From assembly GCA_902790175.1 (NCBI GenBank), contig CADAQZ010000011.1, forward strand, positions 1 through 40,020: 40,020 bases of DNA, written 5' to 3'. The translations under genes and the position numbers were made by a program. The notes beneath the pieces are model-generated. The model was not told the origin of the DNA, did not search any database, and saw nothing but the letters and a program-made list of their open reading frames with translations. This document shows, in pieces, positions 32,737 through 40,020 of the stretch. The first letter of the stretch is position 1. Each line of letters begins with the position of its first letter. This DNA is from an uncultured Eubacteriales bacterium. Its GTDB lineage: Bacteria; Bacillota; Clostridia; Christensenellales; Aristaeellaceae.

Positions 32737-33243
32737 ATGATCTACGGAAATGTGAACAACGCTCTTTTTGAGCAGCAGGCGGCCGTGCTTCCAAAGCCGC
32801 TGAAGGACGCTTTGCACTTCCTGAAGGGCGCGGACCTGGTCCACCACGAGGCGGGCGCCTTCCCGATGGAGCTGGGCGGCGTCGACATGATCTTGCAGGT
32901 GATGGACCTGGAGACCAGCCCGAGGGAGGCGCACGACCCGGAAATCCACCGCAAGTACGTCGATTTGCAGCTGCTCGTGTCCGGCGGCCCCGAGGTGCAC
33001 ACCTTCTTCACGGACGGCGGCGAAGAGAGGGTGAAGGACGACCAGCTGGCGTCGCCCAGGGACATCCTCTTCTACGAAAACCGCCCGGAGACCGCGAAGA
33101 TCGAGGGCCGCGTCGTGCTGGAGCCCGGCGCCTACGCCGTCTACTTCCCCTGGGACGTGCACGTGCCGGGACAGTGCGACGCCGACGGTCCGAGGGCCTA
33201 CAGAAAGATCGTCCTGAAGGTCCCGGTGGCCGCGTGCCTGTAG
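32737..33243 (+). CDS. YhcH/YjgK/YiaL family protein
   Basis: The 168-residue beta-rich protein matches the YiaL/YhcH family: N-terminal M-I-Y-G-N-V, central H-R-K-Y-V-D-L-Q-L-L-V-S-G with the metal-binding histidine and neighbouring acidic residues, and Y-F-P-W-D-V-H-V-P-G near the end. Members are cupin-like and act in sugar-acid pathways (YhcH with sialic acid, YiaL next to YiaK in the diketogulonate operon); an epimerase or isomerase role is suspected. It lies 22 bases behind the PanE-like gene with AGGAGG at 32727-32732. Its presence together with a YiaK-type reductase and a TRAP transporter repeats the E. coli yia gene set. Confidence 0.88.
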   Translation: MIYGNVNNALFEQQAAVLPKPLKDALHFLKGADLVHHEAGAFPMELGGVDMILQVMDLETSPREAHDPEIHRKYVDLQLLVSGGPEVHTFFTDGGEERVKDDQLASPRDILFYENRPETAKIEGRVVLEPGAYAVYFPWDVHVPGQCDADGPRAYRKIVLKVPVAACL

Positions 33244-33259
33244 CGCGCAGGTGGCGCGT

Positions 33260-34528
33260 ATGAAGGACGGCGTAAGGGATCGCGTATTGGTCAGCGGGTG
33301 CGACGGGGAACAGGACGGGTACAACACGCAGCTGCTGTATTTCACCTGCTCCCCGCTCACGCGGGACGACCGATACCTCTTTCTGATCACGGACCGGGGC
33401 GGATCGCCGAACGTGATGGTCCGGGATCTTCTGACCGGGGAGGAGACCATTTTGACCCAGAACCGGGACGGCACCATGAAGAGCTACGTCTACTTCGACT
33501 GCCGTCCCGGCAGGGGACTGAGCAAGGCGAGCGTCTGCCTCGACGCGGATCGCGCGACGGCCTACTACATCCGGGACAACCGCATCTGCCGCGTCGGGCT
33601 GGACGGAAAAGAGCGCGTGCTCGCCGAAGTGCCGGCGGACCGCGTGACCGCGTTCACCCACGTCTCGCAGGACGGCAGCCGCCTCTGCGTCCCGATGACG
33701 GACGCGCGGGCCCTGGACTACGACCCCGAGACCGAGGGCAGCGGCCTGGACCGGCGGCCCGTGTACGACATCGACGGCCGCGTGCAGGACGAGGCGCTGA
33801 CCAGCTGGCTGTGCGTGTATGACACGCAGACCGGCGGCCTGCTGTACGAGAAGGCGGTGCCGAAGTGCTGGATCACCCACGTGCAGTTCAACCCCGCGGA
33901 CCCCGAGATCATCATGTACAACCACGAGTGGCCCTCCTTTGACTGCGGCATCCGAAGGATATGGATCTACGACCACCGCAGGGACGAGATCCGGCGCGTG
34001 CGCACGGAGGGGGAGGACACGCTGGGCAACCCCCGCGGCTTCGCGAGGAAGCGCGGGGACTGGGTGTGCCACGAGATGTGGAGCGACGACGGGCGCATCG
34101 TGATCTATCACGGCGGCTACGAGAACGGGCCCGCCATGGTCGGCCGCTATGAGCTGGCCACCGGGCGCTACTGGGAGATCGCGCTGCCGGACGACTACAA
34201 CGCCTACGGGCACTTCACCATGGACCACGACATGAACCTGGTCTGCGACGGGTATTTCAAGTTCAAGGAGGACGTGAAGATCGTCCGGGAGAACAGCACC
34301 GACAACGGCCCCGACCCGCACAAGAAGGACGGCGAGTACATCAGCAAGGTCGTCCCCGACTGGGAGGGGGGCGCCCTGCGCTGGATCCCCCAGTGCAGGC
34401 ACCTGAGCGACTGGCTGGGCCAGGATGCCCACCCGCACCCGGTGTATACCCACGCCGGGGACAAGATCCTGTTCAATTCCCGCAGCGGCAGGTACGTCAA
34501 GGTCTACTGCATCGACGTGAAGGAATGA
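33260..34528 (+). CDS. Oligogalacturonate lyase, polysaccharide lyase family 22
   Basis: The 422-residue protein is a beta-propeller with tryptophan- and aspartate-rich blades. Its metal site is recognisable as H271 (V-C-H-E-M-W) with Q388, H391 and H393 in Q-D-A-H-P-H, the Mn-binding pattern known for oligogalacturonate lyase (Ogl). Another family-like segment is T-H-V-Q-F-N-P-A-D-P then Y-N-H-E-W-P. The enzyme splits short oligogalacturonides in the cytoplasm by beta-elimination into unsaturated monomers. There is no signal peptide, consistent with this. ATG 33260 follows AGGTGG (33248-33253); an in-frame GTG at 33251 overlaps that site. It supports a pectin-derived substrate for the locus. 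Confidence 0.82.
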   Translation: MKDGVRDRVLVSGCDGEQDGYNTQLLYFTCSPLTRDDRYLFLITDRGGSPNVMVRDLLTGEETILTQNRDGTMKSYVYFDCRPGRGLSKASVCLDADRATAYYIRDNRICRVGLDGKERVLAEVPADRVTAFTHVSQDGSRLCVPMTDARALDYDPETEGSGLDRRPVYDIDGRVQDEALTSWLCVYDTQTGGLLYEKAVPKCWITHVQFNPADPEIIMYNHEWPSFDCGIRRIWIYDHRRDEIRRVRTEGEDTLGNPRGFARKRGDWVCHEMWSDDGRIVIYHGGYENGPAMVGRYELATGRYWEIALPDDYNAYGHFTMDHDMNLVCDGYFKFKEDVKIVRENSTDNGPDPHKKDGEYISKVVPDWEGGALRWIPQCRHLSDWLGQDAHPHPVYTHAGDKILFNSRSGRYVKVYCIDVKE

Positions 34529-34562
34529 GGCTGCCGCGGCGCGGCGGAGGAAAAGGCAACAG

Positions 34563-35309
34563 ATGGAGCAGAGTTCTATCATACTGTATTCGATCATCAT
34601 CGTGGTGCTGCTCGGGGTCCCGGTCGTCATCTCGAAAAAGCTCGGCGTCAAGCCGATGGAGATGCTGTTCGGCAAGATGGCGAACCGCGGCATCTTCAAG
34701 TCGTCGAGCAAGGAGGACGGGAAGGGCGACAAGCCCCGGGAAAAGAAGCAGACCAACAGCAGCCGGAACGATCTGCTGGAGCTGATCTCCCGGCTGGCGA
34801 CCTATGCCCGCCGAAACCACTTCCGAATGATCGTGCCGGGGACGCTTTCGTGCGACGGGACGATCGCGGTCTTGACGGCGCTGATCCTGACCCGGTCCGG
34901 GGTCGTCGGGATCAACTGCTTCGGGTTCGGCGGCAGGGTCGACGCGCAGCCCGGGGAGAAGGACTGGGTCCAGGTCATGAACGGCGAACAGACCGCCTTC
35001 CCCAATCCCGTGCAGAAGAACCAAAACCAGGAAAAGCTCGTGCGGCAGGCGCTGCGGGAGGTCGGATTCGCGGGCGCGGACGTGGAGATCGTCGGCGTGT
35101 TCACCGCGCCTTCCGTCTGGCTGACCAACGCCGCCGGCACGAACTGCTACACCACGGAGGAAGCCCTGAAGTACCTGCGCGGCGACGCCTTTATGAAAGA
35201 CGGCGGGCTGGACCCCAAGGCGCTCGAGGCGGCCCTGCAGCCCAGGATCGTCCGGGCAGGCAAGGAAGGCAAGAAGGACAACGAGGCAGACAAGGGGGAA
35301 AACGCATGA
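34563..35309 (+). CDS. Membrane-anchored NERD-like protein with lost catalytic residues
   Basis: The 248-residue protein has one N-terminal membrane helix (residues 6-24), a charged linker rich in K, S and E (48-66), and a domain at about 70-190 that resembles NERD (nuclease-related): L-T-R-S-G-V-V-G-I-N, then W-V-Q-V-M-N and F-P-N-P-V-Q-K-N-Q. In true NERD domains the sheet after the first motif carries E-x-K; here it reads I-N-C-F-G-F-G-G, so the nuclease residues appear to be gone. The C-terminal tail is again charged. Its role is unknown. It sits between the lyase and the YiaK-type reductase (overlapping the latter by four bases), so it is co-expressed with sugar-acid enzymes. The family call is by eye and moderate. 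Confidence 0.6.
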   Translation: MEQSSIILYSIIIVVLLGVPVVISKKLGVKPMEMLFGKMANRGIFKSSSKEDGKGDKPREKKQTNSSRNDLLELISRLATYARRNHFRMIVPGTLSCDGTIAVLTALILTRSGVVGINCFGFGGRVDAQPGEKDWVQVMNGEQTAFPNPVQKNQNQEKLVRQALREVGFAGADVEIVGVFTAPSVWLTNAAGTNCYTTEEALKYLRGDAFMKDGGLDPKALEAALQPRIVRAGKEGKKDNEADKGENA

Positions 35310-36316
35310 GAGTATCATTCGAGCAGCTTCAGGCTGAAATCAAGCGCGTATTCGTCAAGTACGGCCTCTCGGAGGAGAAGGCCGAGACCTGCGCCAGGAT
35401 CCACGCGGAATCCACCTACGACGGGATCTACTCGCACGGGGTGAACCGCGTCAGCCGCTTCGCCGATTACCTGCAGAGGGGATGGGTGGACGCCGACGCG
35501 GACCCCGTGATCGAGCGGGACTGCGGCGCGATCCAGGTCGTCAATGGGAACCTGGGGCCGGGCGTGCTGAACGCGCTGTTCGGCGCGGACCAGGCGATGG
35601 CGCTGGCCGACCGCTACGGCATCGGCCTGGTGGGCATCCGCAACACCACGCACTGGATGCGCGGCGGCACCTACGGGAAATACGTCGCCGAGAAGGGCTA
35701 TGTCGGGATCATGTGGACCAACACCGAGGCCTGCATGCCGCCCTGGGGCGCGAAGGAGTGCCGCCTGGGAAACAACCCGTTTGTGATGGCCTGCCCGGGC
35801 GTGGACGGCGGCCCGGTGATGCTGCTGGACATGGCCATGAGCCAGTACGCCTACGGGAAGCTGCAGGTGACGCGGCTGGCGGGCAAGAAGCTGCCGTTCC
35901 CCGGCGGCTTTGACAAGGACGGCAACGTGACCGACGACCCCGGCGCGATCGAGGAATCGATGCGGATCATGCCGATGGGCTACTGGAAGGGGTCCTCGTT
36001 CGCCTTCATGCTGGACATTTTGGGCTCCCTGCTGTCCGACGGCGTGGGCGCGGTGGACATGAACGCCGCGACCAAGGGCTCGTGCGGCGGGTGCTCGCAG
36101 GTGATGATCGTCGTCGATCCCAAGAAGACGATGGACAGTGGGCGCATGGCCGAGACCATCCGCCGCGCCGCCGAGTACGTCAAGAGCGCGACCCCGGCGG
36201 AGCACAGTTCGGGCATCCACGTGCCCGGCGAGGGCTGCGAGCGCTTCCACCGGGAGCACGACGAACAGGGGATCTTTGTGGACGACGCCGTCTGGCAAGA
36301 GATCCTGGCGCTTTGA
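35306..36316 (+). CDS. 2,3-diketo-L-gulonate reductase-like oxidoreductase (YiaK/DlgD type)
   Basis: The 336-residue protein belongs to the malate/L-lactate dehydrogenase-type family and matches YiaK closely: Y-S-H-G-V-N-R near residue 42, H-W-M-R-G-G near 112, W-T-N-T-x-A-x-M-P-P-W-G-A-K-E-C-R near 133, M-D/S-Q-Y-A-Y-G-K-L near 175, and M-G-Y-W-K-G-S near 223. YiaK reduces 2,3-diketo-L-gulonate with NADH. In this pectin-type locus it may reduce a diketo-deoxyuronate instead, which is inference. The ATG overlaps the preceding stop (ATGA) and follows AAGGGGGAA (35292-35300). It is followed by a zinc dehydrogenase. Confidence 0.88.
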   Translation: MRVSFEQLQAEIKRVFVKYGLSEEKAETCARIHAESTYDGIYSHGVNRVSRFADYLQRGWVDADADPVIERDCGAIQVVNGNLGPGVLNALFGADQAMALADRYGIGLVGIRNTTHWMRGGTYGKYVAEKGYVGIMWTNTEACMPPWGAKECRLGNNPFVMACPGVDGGPVMLLDMAMSQYAYGKLQVTRLAGKKLPFPGGFDKDGNVTDDPGAIEESMRIMPMGYWKGSSFAFMLDILGSLLSDGVGAVDMNAATKGSCGGCSQVMIVVDPKKTMDSGRMAETIRRAAEYVKSATPAEHSSGIHVPGEGCERFHREHDEQGIFVDDAVWQEILAL

Positions 36317-36326
36317 GGAGACGGAC

Positions 36327-37358
36327 ATGGAGAAGATGAGAGGCATACAGATCGTGAAGCCCGGGGCGCTTCGCATCATTGAGATGGACGTTCCCCGGCC
36401 GGACCAGGCGGACAACGTGCTGGTCAAAATCCGGGCGGCGGGCATCTGCGGCTCCGACGTCGGCATCTATCACGGGACCAACGCGGCCGCCACCTATCCG
36501 CGGATCATCGGCCACGAGATGGTCGGCGAGGTGGTCGAGACGGCCCCGACGGCGAAGAAGGTGAAGGTCGGGGACCGCGTGATCGTCGACCAGGTGAAGG
36601 CGTGCGGGCACTGCTGGGCCTGCAGGCACGATCGGCCCAACGTGTGCCAGCAATTGCAGGTCCGGGGTGTGCACATCGACGGCGGCTACCGGGAGTACAT
36701 GGCTGTCCCGGATGCGGACTGCTACCTGCTGCCGGACGGCCTGAGGGACGAGGACGCCGTGCTGATCGAGCCGACGACCATCGCGCTGCAGGCCTGTTCG
36801 CGCGCGCAGATCGCCCCGGACGACGAGGTGCTGATCCTGGGCGTCGGCGCGCTCGGCTCGCGCATGCTGAGCATCGCCAGACTGTCCGGCGCGAAGATCA
36901 TCGTGGCGGACGTGGTCGAGGAGCGGCTGCAAGAGGCGCTGGAGAGCGGGGCGGACCACGCGATCAACCTCCTCAATGAAGATCTGGGCGAGAAGCTGAA
37001 GGCGTACACGACGGACGCCTACGGCCCCACGCTGTCCATCGACTGCGCGTGCACGAAGGACTCCCTGGGCACGCTGATCGCCTGCTCCGGGAATGCCGGG
37101 CGGATCATCACGATGGGCTTCTCCGTCGCGCCCACGGAGGTGACCAACTTCGGAATCACCTCGAAGGAGCTGGACATCCGGGGCTCCAGGCTGCAAAACC
37201 GAAAGTTCCAGGCCGCCATCGACCTGATCCGCGAGGGCAGGATCGACCTGGACCACAAGACCTCGCACGCCTTCCACTACCTCGACGCGCAGAAGGCGTT
37301 TGACTTCATCGACTCAAGGGATCCGTCCATACGCAAGGTCGTATTGACGTTCGACTGA
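36327..37358 (+). CDS. Zinc-dependent dehydrogenase, sugar-acid/polyol type
   Basis: The 343-residue MDR enzyme has catalytic zinc ligands C41 and H63-E64, structural zinc cysteines C93, C96, C99 and C107, and the cofactor loop L-G-V-G-A-L-G-S near residue 172. It resembles sorbitol, threonine and L-galactonate/hexonate 5-dehydrogenases. In this operon it probably oxidises a hexonate or reduces a keto-hexonate, linking the reductase before it with UxuA at the end. ATG 36327 follows GAGGAGACGG (36315-36324). It is distinct from the dehydrogenase at 13287. Confidence 0.85.
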   Translation: MEKMRGIQIVKPGALRIIEMDVPRPDQADNVLVKIRAAGICGSDVGIYHGTNAAATYPRIIGHEMVGEVVETAPTAKKVKVGDRVIVDQVKACGHCWACRHDRPNVCQQLQVRGVHIDGGYREYMAVPDADCYLLPDGLRDEDAVLIEPTTIALQACSRAQIAPDDEVLILGVGALGSRMLSIARLSGAKIIVADVVEERLQEALESGADHAINLLNEDLGEKLKAYTTDAYGPTLSIDCACTKDSLGTLIACSGNAGRIITMGFSVAPTEVTNFGITSKELDIRGSRLQNRKFQAAIDLIREGRIDLDHKTSHAFHYLDAQKAFDFIDSRDPSIRKVVLTFD

Positions 37359-37384
37359 TCGCGGGGACGGGAAGGAAAAGGCAT

Positions 37385-38575
37385 ATGAACCGGCAGACGG
37401 CATCGGCAAAAAAACGCGCCTATAACTCCGGGATGGCGGCATTCTTCCTCAGCGGGATATGCTCCATATCCTCGGGGGTCATCATCAGCATCCTTCGCGA
37501 CCGCTACGGGTTCAGCTTCAGCCTGTCCGGCACGCTGGTCTCGGCGATGAGCATCGGCAACATGGTTGCGCTGCTCGTCTCGGGCATCCTGCCCGGCATG
37601 ATCGGCGAGAGGGCGACCACGCTGACCATGACGATCGGCTATTTCCTGGGCTACCTGATCTCCGCGCTGACCGGAAATCCGGTGTTTTTGCTGTTCGGCT
37701 TTCTGATCGCGGGGATCGCCAAGGGCTGCACCGCCAGCAAGTGCACCATCCTGGTCGGAAACAACACCGACGACCGCCCCAAGGCGATGAACCTGATGAA
37801 CGCCTGGTACGCGCTCGGTGCGCTGCTGTGTCCCTTCCTGATCGCGACCCTCCAGGGCATCAACGCGTCCATGCCCATGTACTGCATCGCCCTGACCGGA
37901 CTGGGCCTCTGGCTGGTGTTCTGCTTTTCCGGCCTCCCCGGCAGGGCGGTATCGCCCACGGGAGCGCGCCACAGGACGGACTATTCCTTCCTGAGAAACG
38001 GGGGCTTCTGGCTCCTGGCGATGCTCATGTTCTGCGAAAACGCCGCCGAGTACACCGTGAACGGATGGCTGGTGACCTACTACAAGAACGAGCAGATCCT
38101 GACCGGCGCGCTGGCGGCCTATACGGTGACGGTGCAGTGGGCGTTTACGCTGGCTGCCCGCCTGCTGCTGGCCTTTTTGATGAAGGACAGAAATCCGTTC
38201 AAGGCGCTGGCGGTGATGGGGGTCGGCATGACGGTGATGTACGGCGTGCTACTGAAGGTGAGCGCGCCCCTGCCCGCGCTGATCGCGCTGGCGCTGTTCT
38301 CCTTCTCCGTCGCGGGCACCTATCCGATGGGCGTGGCGAGCGTCGGCGAGATGCTCTCCTCCGCCAGCGTCGGAATCCTCCTCGCCTTCGCAGGCGTCGG
38401 GGGGATCCTGTTCCCCTGGCTGGTGGGGATCGTCGCGGACCATGCCGGCCTGCGGACCGGTATGGCGGTGAACCTGATCCCCTGCATCGGGATCACCGTG
38501 ATCTCCCTGATCTTGCTTTCGTGCCGGAAGAGGGGCGCAGACAACTCGACCACAAAGGAGAGGAGCGCAGTATGA
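37385..38575 (+). CDS. MFS transporter
   Basis: The 396-residue protein has about 12 membrane helices in two halves. The N-terminal half shows helix 1 (G-M-A-A-F-F-L-S-G) and a short basic loop, and the C-terminal half is repeated from about residue 205. It is closest in look to fucose/hexuronate- and nitrate-type MFS permeases, but no substrate signature can be read. It gives the locus a second uptake or an export route beside the TRAP system. ATG 37385 follows GGAAGGAAAAGG. Its stop overlaps the kdgF ATG (ATGA), so the two are coupled. Confidence 0.82.
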   Translation: MNRQTASAKKRAYNSGMAAFFLSGICSISSGVIISILRDRYGFSFSLSGTLVSAMSIGNMVALLVSGILPGMIGERATTLTMTIGYFLGYLISALTGNPVFLLFGFLIAGIAKGCTASKCTILVGNNTDDRPKAMNLMNAWYALGALLCPFLIATLQGINASMPMYCIALTGLGLWLVFCFSGLPGRAVSPTGARHRTDYSFLRNGGFWLLAMLMFCENAAEYTVNGWLVTYYKNEQILTGALAAYTVTVQWAFTLAARLLLAFLMKDRNPFKALAVMGVGMTVMYGVLLKVSAPLPALIALALFSFSVAGTYPMGVASVGEMLSSASVGILLAFAGVGGILFPWLVGIVADHAGLRTGMAVNLIPCIGITVISLILLSCRKRGADNSTTKERSAV

Positions 38576-38904
38576 AAGGGATCGTATGTCGTCATCAGGA
38601 CGCCGAACCGAGGGACCTCGGCGGCGGAACGGGCCGACGGGTGCTGGCCTGGAGCGACCGGCTGATGGCCGTGGAGGTTTCCTTTGAAGCCGGAGCCGTC
38701 GGCGCGGACCACACCCATCCCCACACCCAGTGCAGCTACGTGCTGTCCGGGCGCTTCAGCTACAGCGTCGAGGGCGAGAGCGTGGAGCTGACGCCGGGCG
38801 ATTCGATCGTGGTGCCCTCCGGGCTGACGCACGGGACCGTCTGCCTGGAGAAGGGCGTTCTGCTGGACATCTTTGCCCCGTGCAGGCAGGATTTCCTAGG
38901 CTGA
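38572..38904 (+). CDS. kdgF: KdgF-type cupin, unsaturated uronate ring-opening enzyme
   Basis: The 110-residue cupin has the metal-site motif H-T-H-P-H-T-Q-C-S-Y-V-L-S-G (residues about 47-60) and P-G-D-S-I-V-V-P-S-G-L-T-H-G (about 75-88), and the C-terminal L-D-I-F-A-P-x-R-x-D-F-L typical of KdgF. KdgF turns the 4,5-unsaturated galacturonate released by lyases into 5-keto-4-deoxyuronate. It therefore fits directly behind the PL22 lyase. The start ATG overlaps the MFS stop and follows AGGAGAGGAG (38557-38566). It is the last gene before the separate uxuA promoter. Confidence 0.9.
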   Translation: MKGIVCRHQDAEPRDLGGGTGRRVLAWSDRLMAVEVSFEAGAVGADHTHPHTQCSYVLSGRFSYSVEGESVELTPGDSIVVPSGLTHGTVCLEKGVLLDIFAPCRQDFLG

Positions 38905-38912
38905 CGGCGCAA

Positions 38913-38941
38913 TTGACAATTCCCCGGAAACATGCTATATA
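38913..38941 (+). promoter_or_regulatory. Consensus promoter of uxuA
   Basis: A perfect TTGACA (38913-38918) lies 17 bp from TATATA (38936-38941) with an extended TGC before it. The -35 box sits in the inverted repeat AATTG-A-CAATT (38911-38921). This is the best promoter of the window and lets uxuA be made apart from the long operon upstream. Confidence 0.78.
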
Positions 38942-38989
38942 TGGAATTAACATAAGAAACAAAATTTTGTCTGGAGGAGGAGCATGCGT

Positions 38990-40020
38990 ATGAAAATGAC
39001 ATTCCGCTGGTATGGAAGCCAGTTCGACCCGATCCCGCTGAAGTATGTGAAGCAGATCCCCGGCATGACGGGCCTGATGGGCCTGCTGGACAAGCCCGCG
39101 GGCGTGGACTGGCCCGAGGACGAGTTCAGGGCGCTGGCCGAAGAGGTGCACGCCGCCGGGCTGGAGCTGGAGGTCATCGAGAGCGTGAACGTCCACGAGG
39201 ACATCAAGCTCGGCCTGCCCTCCCGCGACGAATACATCGCCAACTACATCTCCACGATCAAAATGCTGGCCCGCAACGGCGTGAAGGTGATCATCTACAA
39301 CTTCATGCCCGTGTTCGACTGGCTGCGCACGGACCTGGCCCGCGTCATCCCCGAGGACGGCTCGAACAGCCTGTACTTCGACGAGAAGGACCTGGGCGAG
39401 ATGGGCCCGCTGGAGATCGTCAAGAAGACCGCCGAGGGCAGCGGCGGCTTCACCCTGCCCGGCTGGGAGCCGGAGCGCCTGGCGCTGCTGGAGACGACGC
39501 TGAAGCAATACGAGGGCATGACTGGCGACGACCTGCGCGCGCACTACAAGTACTTCCTGGACGCGGTGATCCCGGTGTGCGAGGAGGCGGGCGTGCGCAT
39601 GGCCTGCCACCCGGACGACCCGGCCTGGCCGATCTTCGGCCTGCCGCGCATCGCCCACAGCCAGGCGGACTTCGACAAGATCGTCGCGCTGCACGACAGC
39701 CCGGCCAACGCCATCTGCCTGTGCACCGGCAGCCTCGGCTCCAACCCCGACAACGACGTGGTCACCTGCATCCGCCACTTCGGCCAGATGGACCGCATCG
39801 GCGCGATGCACGTGCGCAACGTGAAGTTCCTGGGCCACCACCACTTCCGCGAGGCCGCGCACCTGTCCTCGACCGGCGACCTCGACATGTACGCCATCAT
39901 GAAGGCCATTTACGACACCTGCCCGGACACCTACGTGCGCCCCGACCATGGCCGCATGATCTGGGACGAGGTGGGCCGCCCCGGCTACGGCCTCTACGAC
40001 CGCGCGCTGGGAGCCGCGTA
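38990..40020 (+). CDS. uxuA: Mannonate dehydratase, 3' end outside the window
   Basis: 343 codons are present and the frame is still open at the edge. The protein begins M-K-M-T-F-R-W-Y-G, the UxuA start, with L-L-D-K-P-A-G near residue 28, A-C-H-P-D-D-P-A-W near 203, [12 protein letters not shown] near 243 and M-H-V-R-N-V-K near 270. The enzyme dehydrates D-mannonate to 2-keto-3-deoxygluconate with a divalent metal. ATG 38990 is chosen over 38984 and 38996 because of nine-base spacing from GGAGGAGG (38973-38980). It joins the glucuronate branch to the pectin-type genes upstream. Confidence 0.95.
   Translation, partial: MKMTFRWYGSQFDPIPLKYVKQIPGMTGLMGLLDKPAGVDWPEDEFRALAEEVHAAGLELEVIESVNVHEDIKLGLPSRDEYIANYISTIKMLARNGVKVIIYNFMPVFDWLRTDLARVIPEDGSNSLYFDEKDLGEMGPLEIVKKTAEGSGGFTLPGWEPERLALLETTLKQYEGMTGDDLRAHYKYFLDAVIPVCEEAGVRMACHPDDPAWPIFGLPRIAHSQADFDKIVALHDSPANAICLCTGSLGSNPDNDVVTCIRHFGQMDRIGAMHVRNVKFLGHHHFREAAHLSSTGDLDMYAIMKAIYDTCPDTYVRPDHGRMIWDEVGRPGYGLYDRALGAA

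Overview
The window reads as a piece of a chromosome from a GC-rich, Gram-positive-type anaerobe of the class Clostridia, probably from gut or rumen. I infer this from strong AGGAGG-type ribosome binding sites, sigma-A-like promoters, YesM/YesN-type two-component genes, Firmicute-type binding proteins with Sec signal peptides, and small-domain proteins common in Clostridia (DUF5655, DUF4298). Assignment below class is not supportable by eye. No stretch over 300 bases lacks a gene. No rRNA, tRNA, CRISPR array or intact insertion sequence was seen.

Layout. (1) 1-2068: small housekeeping or hypothetical genes: the tail of an unrecognised gene, a membrane protein on a more AT-rich segment bounded by a 44-bp direct repeat, a YaiI/YqxD-family protein, a DUF5655 protein and an HD-domain protein. 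(2) 2098-13152: a glycoside locus with a GH36 alpha-galactosidase, a YesM-like sensor kinase, a YesN-like regulator, a three-gene sugar ABC importer (binding protein plus two permeases; no ATPase nearby) and a GH31 alpha-glycosidase, closed by an intrinsic terminator. (3) 13241-25877: a deoxysugar locus. A zinc dehydrogenase, an aldo-keto reductase, a ribose-type ABC importer (ATPase, two permeases, binding protein), L-fucose isomerase FucI and mutarotase FucU run on the plus strand. They converge on a minus-strand araC-type regulator, rhaB (rhamnulokinase) and rhaD (rhamnulose-1-phosphate aldolase). (4) 25970-27745: an odd two-gene unit, an McrC-type restriction component with a GNAT-like N-terminus and no McrB, and a DUF1653/DUF4298 protein. 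(5) 27815-40020: a large uronate/pectin locus with a TRAP transporter, a cyclase-family hydrolase, a ketopantoate-reductase-like protein, a YhcH/YiaL protein, a PL22 oligogalacturonate lyase, a degenerate NERD-like membrane protein, a YiaK-type reductase, a zinc dehydrogenase, an MFS permease, KdgF and, behind its own promoter, UxuA cut by the window edge.

How the genes work together. Locus 2 would sense, import and split alpha-linked galactosides or glucosides. Locus 3 would import L-fucose (or a related 6-deoxysugar), isomerise it with FucI/FucU, phosphorylate and split it with RhaB/RhaD-type enzymes, and possibly reduce the resulting lactaldehyde with the aldo-keto reductase or zinc dehydrogenase. 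Locus 5 would take up uronate or oligouronide, split it with PL22, open the unsaturated monomer with KdgF, and send it toward 2-keto-3-deoxygluconate through reductases that differ from the textbook KduI/KduD pair. The most unusual items are the repeat-bounded insertion at the left end, the GNAT-McrC chimera, the mixed Fuc/Rha pathway, and the YiaK-YiaL-TRAP gene set merged with pectin genes around a catalytically dead NERD-like protein.
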